From contig NZ_FWXT01000003.1 of the NCBI RefSeq assembly GCF_900176535.1, positions 248,001-312,000 on the forward strand: a stretch of 64,000 bases of DNA, given 5' to 3'. The position numbers and the translations under genes are program-made. Numbering within the stretch: the stretch's first letter is position 1; the number at the start of each line of letters is the position of its first letter. The notes under the pieces are model-generated. The model had not been told where the DNA came from. It saw only the letters and a list, made by a program, of their open reading frames with translations, and made no database searches. This DNA is from Pedobacter africanus. GTDB taxonomy: Bacteria; Bacteroidota; Bacteroidia; Sphingobacteriales; Sphingobacteriaceae. Positions 49,236-58,488 of the stretch are shown in pieces.

Positions 49236-50317
49236 TGATAACTACAACCATGAACAGGCCTGAGATCAATGCAAAAATTGTGTATTTTGGCAAACTTCTT
49301 AAAAGCGTAGTTTTTGAAGATTTTGATTCAAATTTCAACGTAGAGCATCTTGAAAATGCCGATGATTTTAAAAAATACCTGGACAACAGGTCGCTGCTGA
49401 GCTTACCGGATATCATACTAATTGAAGTGGATGACAACAAGGACTGCTTTGATCAGGTAAGCTATATAAAAAATAACCCCCTGCTTCATGGGTTGGTTAT
49501 TGTGCTGCTCGGAATAAAAGAAAATAAGGAATGGAGAAGCAAAGCATTAAAGCTGCAGGTAAATGATTACTATACTTATCCTTTTCCGGTAGAAGATTTT
49601 TATGAGAGGCTTAATTTTTTGATCAAATTCAAACTCATCAAACCGAAACTTCTGGAACTTTCCAAACAAATGGATGTGGAATACCAGATTCCTTTAACAA
49701 AAAGGGTATTTGATGTGCTAACTTCCGGATTTGCATTGTTGTTTTTGACACCGATTTTCATTCTGGTGGCCATACTTATTAAACTGGAATCAAAAGGCGC
49801 TGTTATTTATAAAAGTAAAAGGGTAGGTGCAGGATATAAGATATTTGACTTTTACAAATTCCGGTCAATGCGGAGTGATGCAGATCAAATGATTGCTTCA
49901 ATAGCAGATTTGAACCAGTATTCTAACGAATCCAACAAAAAGAACGGTAAAGCTGCGTTTGTTAAGTTCAAGAACGACCCAAGGATTACTAAACTTGGTT
50001 CCTTTTTAAGACGAACCAGTATTGACGAACTGCCTCAGTTGATTAATGTATTTGTTGGAGATATGTCGTTGGTAGGGAACAGGCCCTTACCTTTATATGA
50101 AGCAGAACAATTAACCACAAATGAATGGTCCACCAGATTCCTCGGGCCGGCTGGTTTAACCGGTTTATGGCAGATCAGTAAAAGGGGAAAAAAAGACATG
50201 TCTGAAACAGAAAGAAAAGAATTGGACAATTATTATGCAGCCAATTATTCTATCTTTTTAGATCTCAAAATCATACTTAAAACCATACCGGCACTCATAC
50301 AGAAGGAGCAGGTTTAA
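49232..50317 (+). CDS. Initiating sugar transferase with degenerate receiver domain
   Basis: A 361-residue protein of two parts. Residues about 12-135 fold like a receiver domain (strands AKIVYFG, PDIILIE, GLVIVLLG), but Glu65 stands where the phospho-Asp should be and Tyr116 replaces the conserved Lys (YYTYPFP), so it cannot be phosphorylated in the usual way. Residues about 152-361 are a bacterial sugar transferase (PF02397): membrane anchor 162-184, KSKRVGAGYKIFDFYKFRSM, RRTSIDELPQLINVF and GLTGLWQISKRG. It should attach the first sugar phosphate to undecaprenyl phosphate. Relatives in WcaJ/EpsL lack the receiver. Four-base overlap with the response regulator gene. Confidence 0.9.
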   Translation: MMITTTMNRPEINAKIVYFGKLLKSVVFEDFDSNFNVEHLENADDFKKYLDNRSLLSLPDIILIEVDDNKDCFDQVSYIKNNPLLHGLVIVLLGIKENKEWRSKALKLQVNDYYTYPFPVEDFYERLNFLIKFKLIKPKLLELSKQMDVEYQIPLTKRVFDVLTSGFALLFLTPIFILVAILIKLESKGAVIYKSKRVGAGYKIFDFYKFRSMRSDADQMIASIADLNQYSNESNKKNGKAAFVKFKNDPRITKLGSFLRRTSIDELPQLINVFVGDMSLVGNRPLPLYEAEQLTTNEWSTRFLGPAGLTGLWQISKRGKKDMSETERKELDNYYAANYSIFLDLKIILKTIPALIQKEQV

Positions 50318-50373
50318 TTTGTTCTAATAATCAATTGAAAAATTAATATACTCAATAAACTAATAAAAAATAT

Positions 50374-51054
50374 ATGAAAAAGTCATTACAAATTATTTGC
50401 ATATTTTTAATGTTCCTGAGCGTAAACGCTGTTGCCCAGGAGTCTGTAATTCCAGAAATCAAATATGCTGATCTGGAAAAGTACATTGCCCTGGCAAAGG
50501 AAAATTACCCTAGAAAGAAGATTTTTGAAGAAAGACAAGTTGGTATCAAAACAGGAATTCCAATTTCATATGTATCTTTCTTTGATATGTTTAATGCTTC
50601 CTACTTTTATCGTCCTGATGATAAGTCGGTGATTGATCCTATTAACCCTTATAACTTTAACGGATTTCAATTGGGTGTCAATGTAAATTTAGGCAATGTG
50701 CTTCAGAAACCGTTTATGGTTAAAAAAGCAAAGTCAGATTTTAAAGTTGCACAGCTGGAGACACAGGAGTATATCATGCAGCTGGAAACTGAAGTGAAAA
50801 AAAGGTATTATGATTACATTTTGCAACTGAACCAACTTAAACTTGCTACACAGAGTGCTTTAGACAATAAAACAGTTACAGATGGGCTGCGCAATAAATT
50901 TGAAAAAGGTGAGATTACCCTGGATGCATATAGCACTGCAAAAATTAATCAAACTGCTTCAAGTACAGCGAGGATCCAGACCGAAATTAATTACCTAAAG
51001 GCAAAAGATTCATTGGAAGAAATTATTGGGAAAAAACTGACTGACGTTAAATAA
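50374..51054 (+). CDS. Half-length TolC-like outer-membrane protein
   Basis: A 226-residue exported protein; signal peptide ending near VNAVAQ. Long helices with heptad-like spacing (FMVKKAKSDFKVAQLETQEY, LKLATQSALDNKTVTDGLRN, ARIQTEINYLKAKDSLEEII) and an amphipathic strand pair (FQLGVNVNLGNVLQKP) match one repeat of the TolC outer-membrane efflux fold, which normally has two repeats and about 430 residues. It may assemble as a hexamer or act as a periplasmic lid on a polysaccharide exporter. No Wza-type exporter is elsewhere in the window, so it may fill that place. Confidence 0.72.
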   Translation: MKKSLQIICIFLMFLSVNAVAQESVIPEIKYADLEKYIALAKENYPRKKIFEERQVGIKTGIPISYVSFFDMFNASYFYRPDDKSVIDPINPYNFNGFQLGVNVNLGNVLQKPFMVKKAKSDFKVAQLETQEYIMQLETEVKKRYYDYILQLNQLKLATQSALDNKTVTDGLRNKFEKGEITLDAYSTAKINQTASSTARIQTEINYLKAKDSLEEIIGKKLTDVK

Positions 51055-51076
51055 TTAGATTAACCTGTTATCATAC

Positions 51077-53242
51077 ATGGATATTAAATCATTCCTGAAA
51101 TTATTGTTTAAATATAAATGGGCACTTATAATGGTGCCCGTTGTTGCTGTTGCGATTACGTATTATTTTGTTCAGAACCTTCCAAAAGAATACAGTTCGG
51201 AAGTTCAAATCTCTACCGGTTTGCTGGATCCTTCCAAACAAGTTCTTGCTGACCAAAATATTGATTATTTCAAGGTAAATCAGCAATTCAATAACATCAT
51301 GGAAAAATTGAAGATGAAGCGCATCATCAATATTCTTTCCTATAATCTTATTTTGCACGATCTGACTTTACCTCAAAAGGCTTTCAGAAAGAATATTCCA
51401 CTGATTGATTCACTAACAGCGACTGAAAAACAAGAAGTAATCAGACTATTTCAGGAAAAGTTATTGAGCAAAAATATCCTCACCCTGGCAGACAATAAGG
51501 GAAAGTACAAATTACTTGATATCGTTGCTTCGATAGGTTACAGTGAATATGCTTTGGGCAAAGGGATAGAAGTTAGCCATGCGGATAACAGTGATTACAT
51601 CAATATACAATTTGTTTCAGAAAATCCCGATTTGTCAGCTTATGTAGTAAATACACTGGCCTCCGAATTTATAGCGAATTACAGTTCAGACGTAAGTACA
51701 AATCAGAACAATTCTATTGTTCTGCTGGATTCATTGCTGAAGACCAAGCAGCATATAATGAATCAGAAGAATACAGCTTTATCTGATTTTAAACGTCAGA
51801 AAGGCGTATTGAACCTGGATGAGCAATCGGCCATTGTTTATGGGCAGATATCTGAATATGAGGCACAACGTACACAAGCCCTCAAGGAAATTCAATCCAA
51901 TCAGGGAGCGATCAGTGTTATTGAAGCGAAATTAAGAGGAAGCGACCCTTTACTGGCAGGAAGCAGCCGGGCTGATAACAGGGAAATCATCAATTTGAAA
52001 CGGCAGCTTGAAGTGGCAAATTCTAATTTGATTGATGGAAATTTTAAAGCTTCAGACCAAAGAAAGGTCGATTCATTAACCAGATTGCTGACCATAAAGG
52101 GGAACCAGAATGCGGATGAGAATGTGACAGATCCGCGTGCATCGAAACAATCGTTGATTCAGCAGAAGTTAACATTGGAAGTCGCTATGCAGCAAGCAAA
52201 AAGCAGCATTAGTTCATTAGACAGACAGCTGGGAATACTAAGGGCAAGGTACAGTGGTATGGTGCCTTATGATGCTGATATACAGAACTACCAGCGGGAT
52301 GCTGAACTTGCAACTAAAGATTATATGGCAGCACTGGATCGGTTTAACAATACCAAAACCGAGCAGAATATGAAACTTAAGCTGCAGATCGAGGAATTGG
52401 GCATGCCCGGTTTGCCATTGCCGTCAAAAAAAATACTGTATCTGGGCGGTGCTGGGGCTGGGAGCTTTTTACTTACGTTCGGGGTGGTATTTTTGCTTTT
52501 CTTTTTAGACAGGTCTATAAATACTTCCAGTCAGTTGGCTGCTGCAACTAAAATGCCGGTACTAGGCAATTTGAATTTTCTGTCGGGCCCTGATAGGGGT
52601 ATTCGCAGTATATGGAACCACGAGGAAAACCAAAAGGAATTTGGTATTTATAAAAACCTGCTCAGGTCCTTGCGTTTCGAAATCAGCAATCAGCTGGTGG
52701 CTGATGAAAGTAACATTCTTGGGGTTACCAGTTTGAATGATACTGAAGGTAAAACAACCATTGCCTACAACCTGGCCTATGCCTTTGCAATGGTTGGTAA
52801 AAAAGTGCTGCTATTGGGTGAGGAGCCTAGAAATGCAGGTGATCCGAATGCCAGAAGCCTTGTCACAGGTCAAAACTTTGAAGCTTTCCTGGTTAAGAAA
52901 GAAATTGTTGCAGAAGATCTGATTACAGTTTTAAATAAAAGCGTAGCTAATGCTTCTTTACTGGAAATGCAAAACGAGCGCAGCCTTAAAGCAGGTTTTG
53001 ATGTACTAAAAAGCCAGTTTGACATGATTATTATAGATATCAATAGTTTGCGTGATACCAACATCGCAAAGGAATGGCTTTCTTTCACTGAAAAGAATAT
53101 TGCAGTTTTTGAAGCAGGAAAATCTATTAGTGACAGTGATAAAGAATTCCTTACATTATTGAAGAAAAGCAATGGGTTTTTAGGATGGGTTTTAAACAAA
53201 ATTAAGTTAACTGATATTAAGACTAACCAGTCTGCAGGTTAA
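51077..53242 (+). CDS. Wzz/Wzc-like chain-length protein with degenerate tyrosine kinase domain
   Basis: A 721-residue inner-membrane protein. Membrane segment 1 is about residues 15-33, a long periplasmic coiled-coil region follows (residues 200-440), membrane segment 2 is about 454-478. Residues 515-721 resemble a bacterial tyrosine kinase: Walker A NDTEGKTT with Lys559, Walker B MIIIDIN. The Walker A' motif, normally LLIDxDxR, reads LLLGEEPR, so the catalytic Asp is Gly581, and there is no C-terminal tyrosine cluster. It therefore probably sets chain length but lacks kinase activity. Between the TolC-like and polymerase genes. Confidence 0.87.
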   Translation: MDIKSFLKLLFKYKWALIMVPVVAVAITYYFVQNLPKEYSSEVQISTGLLDPSKQVLADQNIDYFKVNQQFNNIMEKLKMKRIINILSYNLILHDLTLPQKAFRKNIPLIDSLTATEKQEVIRLFQEKLLSKNILTLADNKGKYKLLDIVASIGYSEYALGKGIEVSHADNSDYINIQFVSENPDLSAYVVNTLASEFIANYSSDVSTNQNNSIVLLDSLLKTKQHIMNQKNTALSDFKRQKGVLNLDEQSAIVYGQISEYEAQRTQALKEIQSNQGAISVIEAKLRGSDPLLAGSSRADNREIINLKRQLEVANSNLIDGNFKASDQRKVDSLTRLLTIKGNQNADENVTDPRASKQSLIQQKLTLEVAMQQAKSSISSLDRQLGILRARYSGMVPYDADIQNYQRDAELATKDYMAALDRFNNTKTEQNMKLKLQIEELGMPGLPLPSKKILYLGGAGAGSFLLTFGVVFLLFFLDRSINTSSQLAAATKMPVLGNLNFLSGPDRGIRSIWNHEENQKEFGIYKNLLRSLRFEISNQLVADESNILGVTSLNDTEGKTTIAYNLAYAFAMVGKKVLLLGEEPRNAGDPNARSLVTGQNFEAFLVKKEIVAEDLITVLNKSVANASLLEMQNERSLKAGFDVLKSQFDMIIIDINSLRDTNIAKEWLSFTEKNIAVFEAGKSISDSDKEFLTLLKKSNGFLGWVLNKIKLTDIKTNQSAG

Positions 53243-53250
53243 TTTCACCT

Positions 53251-54531
53251 ATGGCTGCGAAAAGGATACTCTATTTATTACTGATCTATTGTTTTACCTC
53301 ATGGTTAATTACCAGAGAGTTAAGCCTGGTTTTTCCTGCCGGAACCTTAATAGAAGGTTTTCTGATCCTAACGTTTATAGCGGCTATATTTTCGGTAACC
53401 AAAACCGGTTGGGCCCAGGTAAATACAGACATGTTTTACCTGCTGTTATTCTGGTTCTTTATCAGTGTTGCCGAAGTAGCTAACCCCGAAGGGGCAAGTA
53501 TAATGGGATGGTTAAAAGAAATAAGGTCTGCAGCCTTGTATCCTTTAATGATTACGTCACTCACACTGATTGTATTTGACCGCGAAAAGGACCTCAATAC
53601 CTTTATTTTTATTGTACTTTTCTTTTCTACAATGGCCGCGCTTGACGGCTTAAAGCAAAAGTATATTGGATTATCGCAAGGTGATTTTAATTTCCTGGCC
53701 TATGGCGGGGCGCAGACACATATTATTTTTGGCAGGCTAAGGATATTCTCATTTTATTCAGAAGCTGCGCAATTTGGCGCGTCACAGGCCCATATTGGGC
53801 TGATGGCATTGGTGCTTGCATTGGGGCCAATCCAAAAGAAGTACAAAATCCTTTTATTAGTTATTTCTGCGTTGATGCTTTATGGGATGTTACTTTCAGG
53901 TACCAGGGGTGCATTGTTTGCTTTGGTACCAGGTGCGTTTTTCGCAATTATACTCACCAAGAAATTTAAGGTATTGATTTTGGGTGGTGCAGTTGCTATT
54001 GGTTTTTTGTGCTTTTTGAAATTCACTTATATTGGAAATGGCAATTACGAAATTTACAGGCTCAGATCGGCTTTGAACCCTGAAGACCCTTCATTAAATG
54101 TCCGGTTTAACAGCCAACGGATCTTAAAAGAATACATGAGTTCACGGCCATTTGGTGGTGGGTTGGGTATTATAGGCGCTAACGGAATGGAATATAATTC
54201 CGATAAGTTCCTTTCGAAAGTTCAACCCGATAGCTATTGGGTTAAGATATGGGCCATGTACGGAATAGTGGGGTTTATCATCTGGTTTGGTATTATGTTA
54301 TATATACTGGGGAAATGTTGCGGCATCACCTGGAAAATTGAAGACCCCGGGCTTAAGATTAAATCAATTGCGCTTACTTCCGGATTTGGGGGGATTCTAT
54401 TTTGCAGTTATGGAAATGAAGTGATCAATACCATGCCTTCGGCAATAATTGTTTTTATGTCCTGCGCATTTGTTTATAAAATGCCGAAATTTGATCGGGA
54501 AATAAAAGAACGGAAAACTTTAACTGAATAG
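53251..54531 (+). CDS. O-antigen/exopolysaccharide polymerase (Wzy-like)
   Basis: A 426-residue membrane protein with about ten hydrophobic segments and a large periplasmic loop (residues about 265-325) between the later ones. The motif LLSGTRGALFALVPGAFFAI near residues 213-232 is typical of the O-antigen ligase/polymerase superfamily. In this gene order it most likely polymerises repeat units. Ligase function cannot be excluded. Confidence 0.82.
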   Translation: MAAKRILYLLLIYCFTSWLITRELSLVFPAGTLIEGFLILTFIAAIFSVTKTGWAQVNTDMFYLLLFWFFISVAEVANPEGASIMGWLKEIRSAALYPLMITSLTLIVFDREKDLNTFIFIVLFFSTMAALDGLKQKYIGLSQGDFNFLAYGGAQTHIIFGRLRIFSFYSEAAQFGASQAHIGLMALVLALGPIQKKYKILLLVISALMLYGMLLSGTRGALFALVPGAFFAIILTKKFKVLILGGAVAIGFLCFLKFTYIGNGNYEIYRLRSALNPEDPSLNVRFNSQRILKEYMSSRPFGGGLGIIGANGMEYNSDKFLSKVQPDSYWVKIWAMYGIVGFIIWFGIMLYILGKCCGITWKIEDPGLKIKSIALTSGFGGILFCSYGNEVINTMPSAIIVFMSCAFVYKMPKFDREIKERKTLTE

Positions 54532-54536
54532 CTATT

Positions 54537-54641
54537 ATGCCATATGAAATTTTTGCATTACCGGCTTTAATCTGTTTTATCATCGGTTTTGTTCGGGGGC
54601 TAAAGCATCTGTACGAACCGGAAGATGAAATCGTAAACTGA
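54537..54641 (+). CDS. 34-residue membrane peptide
   Basis: A small gene starting ATG 54537 and ending TGA 54641, in the 117-base gap between the polymerase (stop 54531) and the acetyltransferase (start 54649), with spacers of 5 and 7 bases. The peptide begins PYEIFALPALICFIIGFVRG, one hydrophobic segment, then KHLYEPEDEIVN, a charged tail. Such tight packing and one membrane segment suggest a real gene rather than chance. It could be a small subunit of the polymerase or the sugar-processing complex. Confidence 0.6.
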   Translation: MPYEIFALPALICFIIGFVRGLKHLYEPEDEIVN

Positions 54642-54648
54642 AAATCCA

Positions 54649-55263
54649 ATGTCACTTACAGCTAAAATAAAATCCAATCCAAGGCTTAAGAAATTTTTTC
54701 TCAAGTTACTGATCCCAGCTAATGATCATAGGCCACGGCTTTGGGTAAGGCTGTTTGTTAACCCCTTTATTCATAAAAAGGGAAAGCATTCCATTGTCAG
54801 AAACAGTACCAGAATGGATGTTTTTCCTTTCAATAAGTTTAGCCTAGGGCATAGATCTATTATTGAATCGTTTGCCACCATTAACAATGGCGTGGGGGAT
54901 GTACATATAGGGAACGATACCATTATCGGGATTGGCAATGTGGTTATTGGGCCGGTGAATGTGGGTAATGATGTGATGTTTGCACAAAATATTGTTGTTT
55001 CTGGCCTTAATCATGGATTTGAAGATATTACTGTTCCCCCATCCAAACAAAAAGTAAACTGTAAACAGATAGTGATTTCTGATAACGTATGGATTGGGGC
55101 TAATTGTGTTGTTACTGCTGGTGTAACCATTGGCAAGCACAGCGTAATAGGGGCAGGAAGCGTAGTTACCAAAGATGTTCCGCCGTTTTCGGTAGCAGTG
55201 GGTAATCCGGCAAAAGTTATCAAACAATACAATAGTAATTCGGGGCTGTGGGAACGGGTTTAG
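54649..55263 (+). CDS. Hexapeptide-repeat acyltransferase (WcaF/WbbJ type)
   Basis: A 204-residue left-handed beta-helix transferase; the hexapeptide coils begin at VHIGNDTIIGIGNVVIGP and continue through VWIGANCVVTAGVTIGKHSV. The catalytic His is in SGLNHGFED. It probably acetylates a sugar of the repeat unit with acetyl-CoA. Normal family length; cytoplasmic. Confidence 0.88.
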   Translation: MSLTAKIKSNPRLKKFFLKLLIPANDHRPRLWVRLFVNPFIHKKGKHSIVRNSTRMDVFPFNKFSLGHRSIIESFATINNGVGDVHIGNDTIIGIGNVVIGPVNVGNDVMFAQNIVVSGLNHGFEDITVPPSKQKVNCKQIVISDNVWIGANCVVTAGVTIGKHSVIGAGSVVTKDVPPFSVAVGNPAKVIKQYNSNSGLWERV

Positions 55264-55281
55264 GTAATAAAAAAACAGACA

Positions 55282-56061
55282 ATGAGTACAACACCAACTT
55301 ATTTTGAGGACGTTTCCTTAATGGTCACCCATTACAACAGGAGCCAGTCGTTAGAACGTTTGCTTTCAGAAATGAAACGTGTCAATTGCCAGTTTAAAGA
55401 GATTGTAGTTTCAGATGACGGCAGCAAACAGGAACATCTGGATTATATCGCTCAGCTTAAAAATAATTATGATTTTAAACTGGTAACTACACCAAAAAAT
55501 AAAGGCTTGGGAAATAACCTGAATAAAGGGCAGGACGCAGTTGAAACCCCATACACACTTTACATTCAGGAAGATTTTATCTTGCTCAATAATTTTGCTT
55601 CAAACCTGGCCAATGGGTTGGCCTTGCTTAAGGAACATCCTGATTTTGATATGGTAAGGTTTTATGCCTACAACAAATATCCTTATCTGAAAAAATGCAG
55701 GGACGGTTTTTCGGAGATGCTTTTTAAATGGTGGTATCCGGGCCTGGATAAATTTGCTTATTACAGTGATCATCCCCACCTCAGGCGTACTACTTTTCCA
55801 GAAAAGTTTGGGCGTTACCGCGAAGGTGTATCCGGAGACAAGACTGAGTTTGCAATGATGATGTCGTTTTTGAAAAATAAAGGCAAGGCTTTTTTTTATG
55901 ATGCCCATAAATCTGCACTTGAGCAGGTCAATTCAGCCGAAGAACCAAGTACCATGCACAGAAACAGGTGGAGAAACAGTGATAACTTCTTCATACGTAA
56001 TTTGCGCACAATATACCGGTACTTTAATTGCTATTCAGGATTGTTTTTTAGAAAATTTTAA
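55282..56061 (+). CDS. Glycosyltransferase, GT2-like
   Basis: A 259-residue GT-A glycosyltransferase. The nucleotide-sugar site is SLMVTHYNRSQSLERLLSEM (residues 11-30) and VVSDDGSKQEHLD; QEDFILLNNF takes the place of the DxD metal site. No membrane segment. It should add one sugar to the lipid-linked repeat unit; donor unknown. Its stop directly abuts the next start. Confidence 0.85.
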   Translation: MSTTPTYFEDVSLMVTHYNRSQSLERLLSEMKRVNCQFKEIVVSDDGSKQEHLDYIAQLKNNYDFKLVTTPKNKGLGNNLNKGQDAVETPYTLYIQEDFILLNNFASNLANGLALLKEHPDFDMVRFYAYNKYPYLKKCRDGFSEMLFKWWYPGLDKFAYYSDHPHLRRTTFPEKFGRYREGVSGDKTEFAMMMSFLKNKGKAFFYDAHKSALEQVNSAEEPSTMHRNRWRNSDNFFIRNLRTIYRYFNCYSGLFFRKF

Positions 56062-57273
56062 ATGCTTTTTATGCCGGACAAGATTAAGGGAAGAGATATT
56101 ATTGTTGTTGGACAGCAGCCCTGGGATACGGAAATTGGAAGTAATTGCAAAAATATTGCCCTGGAATTTAGTAAAGACAACAGGGTTCTGTATATCAACT
56201 CGCCGCTGGACAGGATTACTTTATACAGAAGTAAAAATGACCCTAAAACTCAGAAGCGCCTGGAAATTATCAAAGGAAAGCAAGAAGGCCTCATCCAAAT
56301 TGAACAACAGCTCTGGAATTATTATCCAGATTGTATGGTTGAATCTATAAACTGGATTGGAAGTACCCGCATATTTGATTTTTTTAACAGGTTAAACAAT
56401 GTTAAACTGGCAAAATCTATTGCAAAAGCCATATCAGAATTGAATTTTAAGGATTTTATCCTGTTTAATGACAATGAGATATTTAAAGGTTTTTACCTGA
56501 ATGATTTTCTAAAACCGGCAGTCAGCATTTATTATTCCCGTGATTATATGGTTGCTGTTGATTACTGGAAGAAGCATGGTGAAAAACTGGAGCCCCAACT
56601 GATTGCAAAAAATGATATTTGTGTAGCCAATTCAACATTTCTGGCCCAATACTGTCAAAAATACAACCCCAATTCTTATTATGTAGGTCAGGGCTGCGAA
56701 CTTGATATTTTCTTTCCAGAGAAAGCCAAGGATCTCCCTGCTGATCTGTCGGGCTTAAAAAGACCTTTAATAGGTTATGTTGGTGCGCTGCAAAGCATAC
56801 GGCTGGATATTGAACTGATTGAATATATTGCATTTGCACGTCCCGAATGGACTATTGTACTGGTAGGGCCAGAAAACGAAGTTTTCAAAAACAGCGGTTT
56901 GCACCAATTGGGCAATGTTATCTTTACCGGCGCCAAAGCCGTTGCCGAATTACCAGATTATATCAATGCCTTTGACGTTTGTATCAATCCGCAACTGGTA
57001 AATGAAGTAACGATAGGGAATTACCCGCGGAAGATTGACGAATACCTGGCCATTGGCAAGCCTGTGGTTGCTACAAATACCAAAGCAATGGAAACATTTA
57101 AAGATTTCGTTTATCTTGCAGCATCTAAAGATGATTATGTAACCCTGATAGAAAAAGCCCTTAAAGATGACAGTGAGCAGGAGCAGCACAAAAGAAGGGA
57201 ATTTGCACTGGGGCACACCTGGGAAAATAGTGTTTCCGCAATTTATCAGGCAGTAATCGGTACAGGTAAATGA
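56062..57273 (+). CDS. Glycosyltransferase, GT-B fold (TuaH/GT4-like)
   Basis: A 403-residue GT-B transferase. It opens with GRDIIVVGQQPWDTEIGSNC and has the C-terminal donor-binding part PLIGYVGALQSIRLDIELIE, VFTGAKAVAELPDYINAFDV-like motif and YPRKIDEYLAIGKPVVATN, with the catalytic Glu in KIDEYLA. Similar proteins act in teichuronic-acid and capsule synthesis. Start could also be nine bases downstream. Confidence 0.83.
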   Translation: MLFMPDKIKGRDIIVVGQQPWDTEIGSNCKNIALEFSKDNRVLYINSPLDRITLYRSKNDPKTQKRLEIIKGKQEGLIQIEQQLWNYYPDCMVESINWIGSTRIFDFFNRLNNVKLAKSIAKAISELNFKDFILFNDNEIFKGFYLNDFLKPAVSIYYSRDYMVAVDYWKKHGEKLEPQLIAKNDICVANSTFLAQYCQKYNPNSYYVGQGCELDIFFPEKAKDLPADLSGLKRPLIGYVGALQSIRLDIELIEYIAFARPEWTIVLVGPENEVFKNSGLHQLGNVIFTGAKAVAELPDYINAFDVCINPQLVNEVTIGNYPRKIDEYLAIGKPVVATNTKAMETFKDFVYLAASKDDYVTLIEKALKDDSEQEQHKRREFALGHTWENSVSAIYQAVIGTGK

Positions 57274-57291
57274 GTTAATAAATAATACTTT

Positions 57292-58488
57292 ATGACGAGA
57301 TTGTTCCTTATTCTTTTCTTTACTGTACAGGTTCTGGTTGCCGCTAGTTTGATGTTTCCGTTTTTGCTTTACCTCTTTAATTTTTTCAGAAAAAAATTCA
57401 GGGCAGGTATTGCGGCAAGCTCCGATCCGGATTATGCAGTTATTGTAACAGCCTATCAGCAAACCGGGTTGATCCCGGCGGTAGTGGATTCTATATTGAA
57501 ATCAAACTACCAAAATTATATGGTGTATGTGGTAGCCGATGCCTGTGACATTAGCGGGCTCAACTTTTCTGACGAACGGGTTGTAGTACTCCGGCCAGAA
57601 GAGACCCTTTCAAGTAACACCAGGTCACACTTTTATGCCATCAGGAATTTTAAAAGAGCACATGAGTATTTGACAATTATTGATAGCGATAACCTTGTTG
57701 AGCCAGATTATTTTAATGAATTGAACAAATATTTCCTGAACGGTTTTATAGCTGTTCAGGGCGTAAGAAAGGCCAAAAACCTGAATACCAGTTATGCGTG
57801 TCTGGATGAAGCGGGTGATATGTATTACAGGTTTATTGATCGTAAACTGTTGTTTGAAAGCGGTTCGTCAGCATCACTTGCAGGTTCGGGAATGGCATTT
57901 ACTACCGCCTTTTACAGGGAATGCCTGGAATTGTTGAACATTGAAGGCGCTGGTTTTGATAAGGTGCTGCAAATGGAAATTCTAAATCGTGGCATGAGGA
58001 TTGCCTTTGCGGAAACCGCTGTGGTTTATGATGAAAAAACCTCCAAATCAGACCAATTGGTAAATCAGCGGGCAAGATGGATCAACACCTGGTTTAAATA
58101 CGCAGGGAAAGGTATTGTGTTGGCTATAAGGGGTTTAGCAAATCTAAACTGGAACCAGTTTTTATGCGGTCTGGTATTCTCCAGGCCACCCTTGTTTATC
58201 GTTGCAGCATTAACAATGCTCAGTATAATCATTGATTTTTTTATATTTCCGGAGTTTCTTTTGCTTTGGCTGGCTGCAGTATTGTGTTTCCTGTTTATTT
58301 TCTTTAAGGCATTAAGCTATTTCAAAGCGCCGCGTGTTATTTACACAGCACTGAGCCGGATCCCTGTGTTTATGTTCCTGCAGGTGATTTCCCTGTTTAA
58401 AGCAAAACGGGCAAATCAGATATCCACTGCCACCGTTCATTACTATGAAAGTAACATCAACGATCTGGAAAAAAAGGACACACCATGA
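57292..58488 (+). CDS. Membrane GT2 glycosyltransferase with QxxRW motif
   Basis: A 398-residue protein with an N-terminal membrane segment (residues 3-25), a GT2 catalytic domain with IIDSDNL as the metal site, and the QRARW motif (NQRARWINTWF) near residue 258, then about three membrane segments (residues 285-365). QxxRW is typical of processive synthases such as cellulose and hyaluronan synthase, so it may add several residues. Its stop overlaps the next start by four bases. Confidence 0.85.
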   Translation: MTRLFLILFFTVQVLVAASLMFPFLLYLFNFFRKKFRAGIAASSDPDYAVIVTAYQQTGLIPAVVDSILKSNYQNYMVYVVADACDISGLNFSDERVVVLRPEETLSSNTRSHFYAIRNFKRAHEYLTIIDSDNLVEPDYFNELNKYFLNGFIAVQGVRKAKNLNTSYACLDEAGDMYYRFIDRKLLFESGSSASLAGSGMAFTTAFYRECLELLNIEGAGFDKVLQMEILNRGMRIAFAETAVVYDEKTSKSDQLVNQRARWINTWFKYAGKGIVLAIRGLANLNWNQFLCGLVFSRPPLFIVAALTMLSIIIDFFIFPEFLLLWLAAVLCFLFIFFKALSYFKAPRVIYTALSRIPVFMFLQVISLFKAKRANQISTATVHYYESNINDLEKKDTP

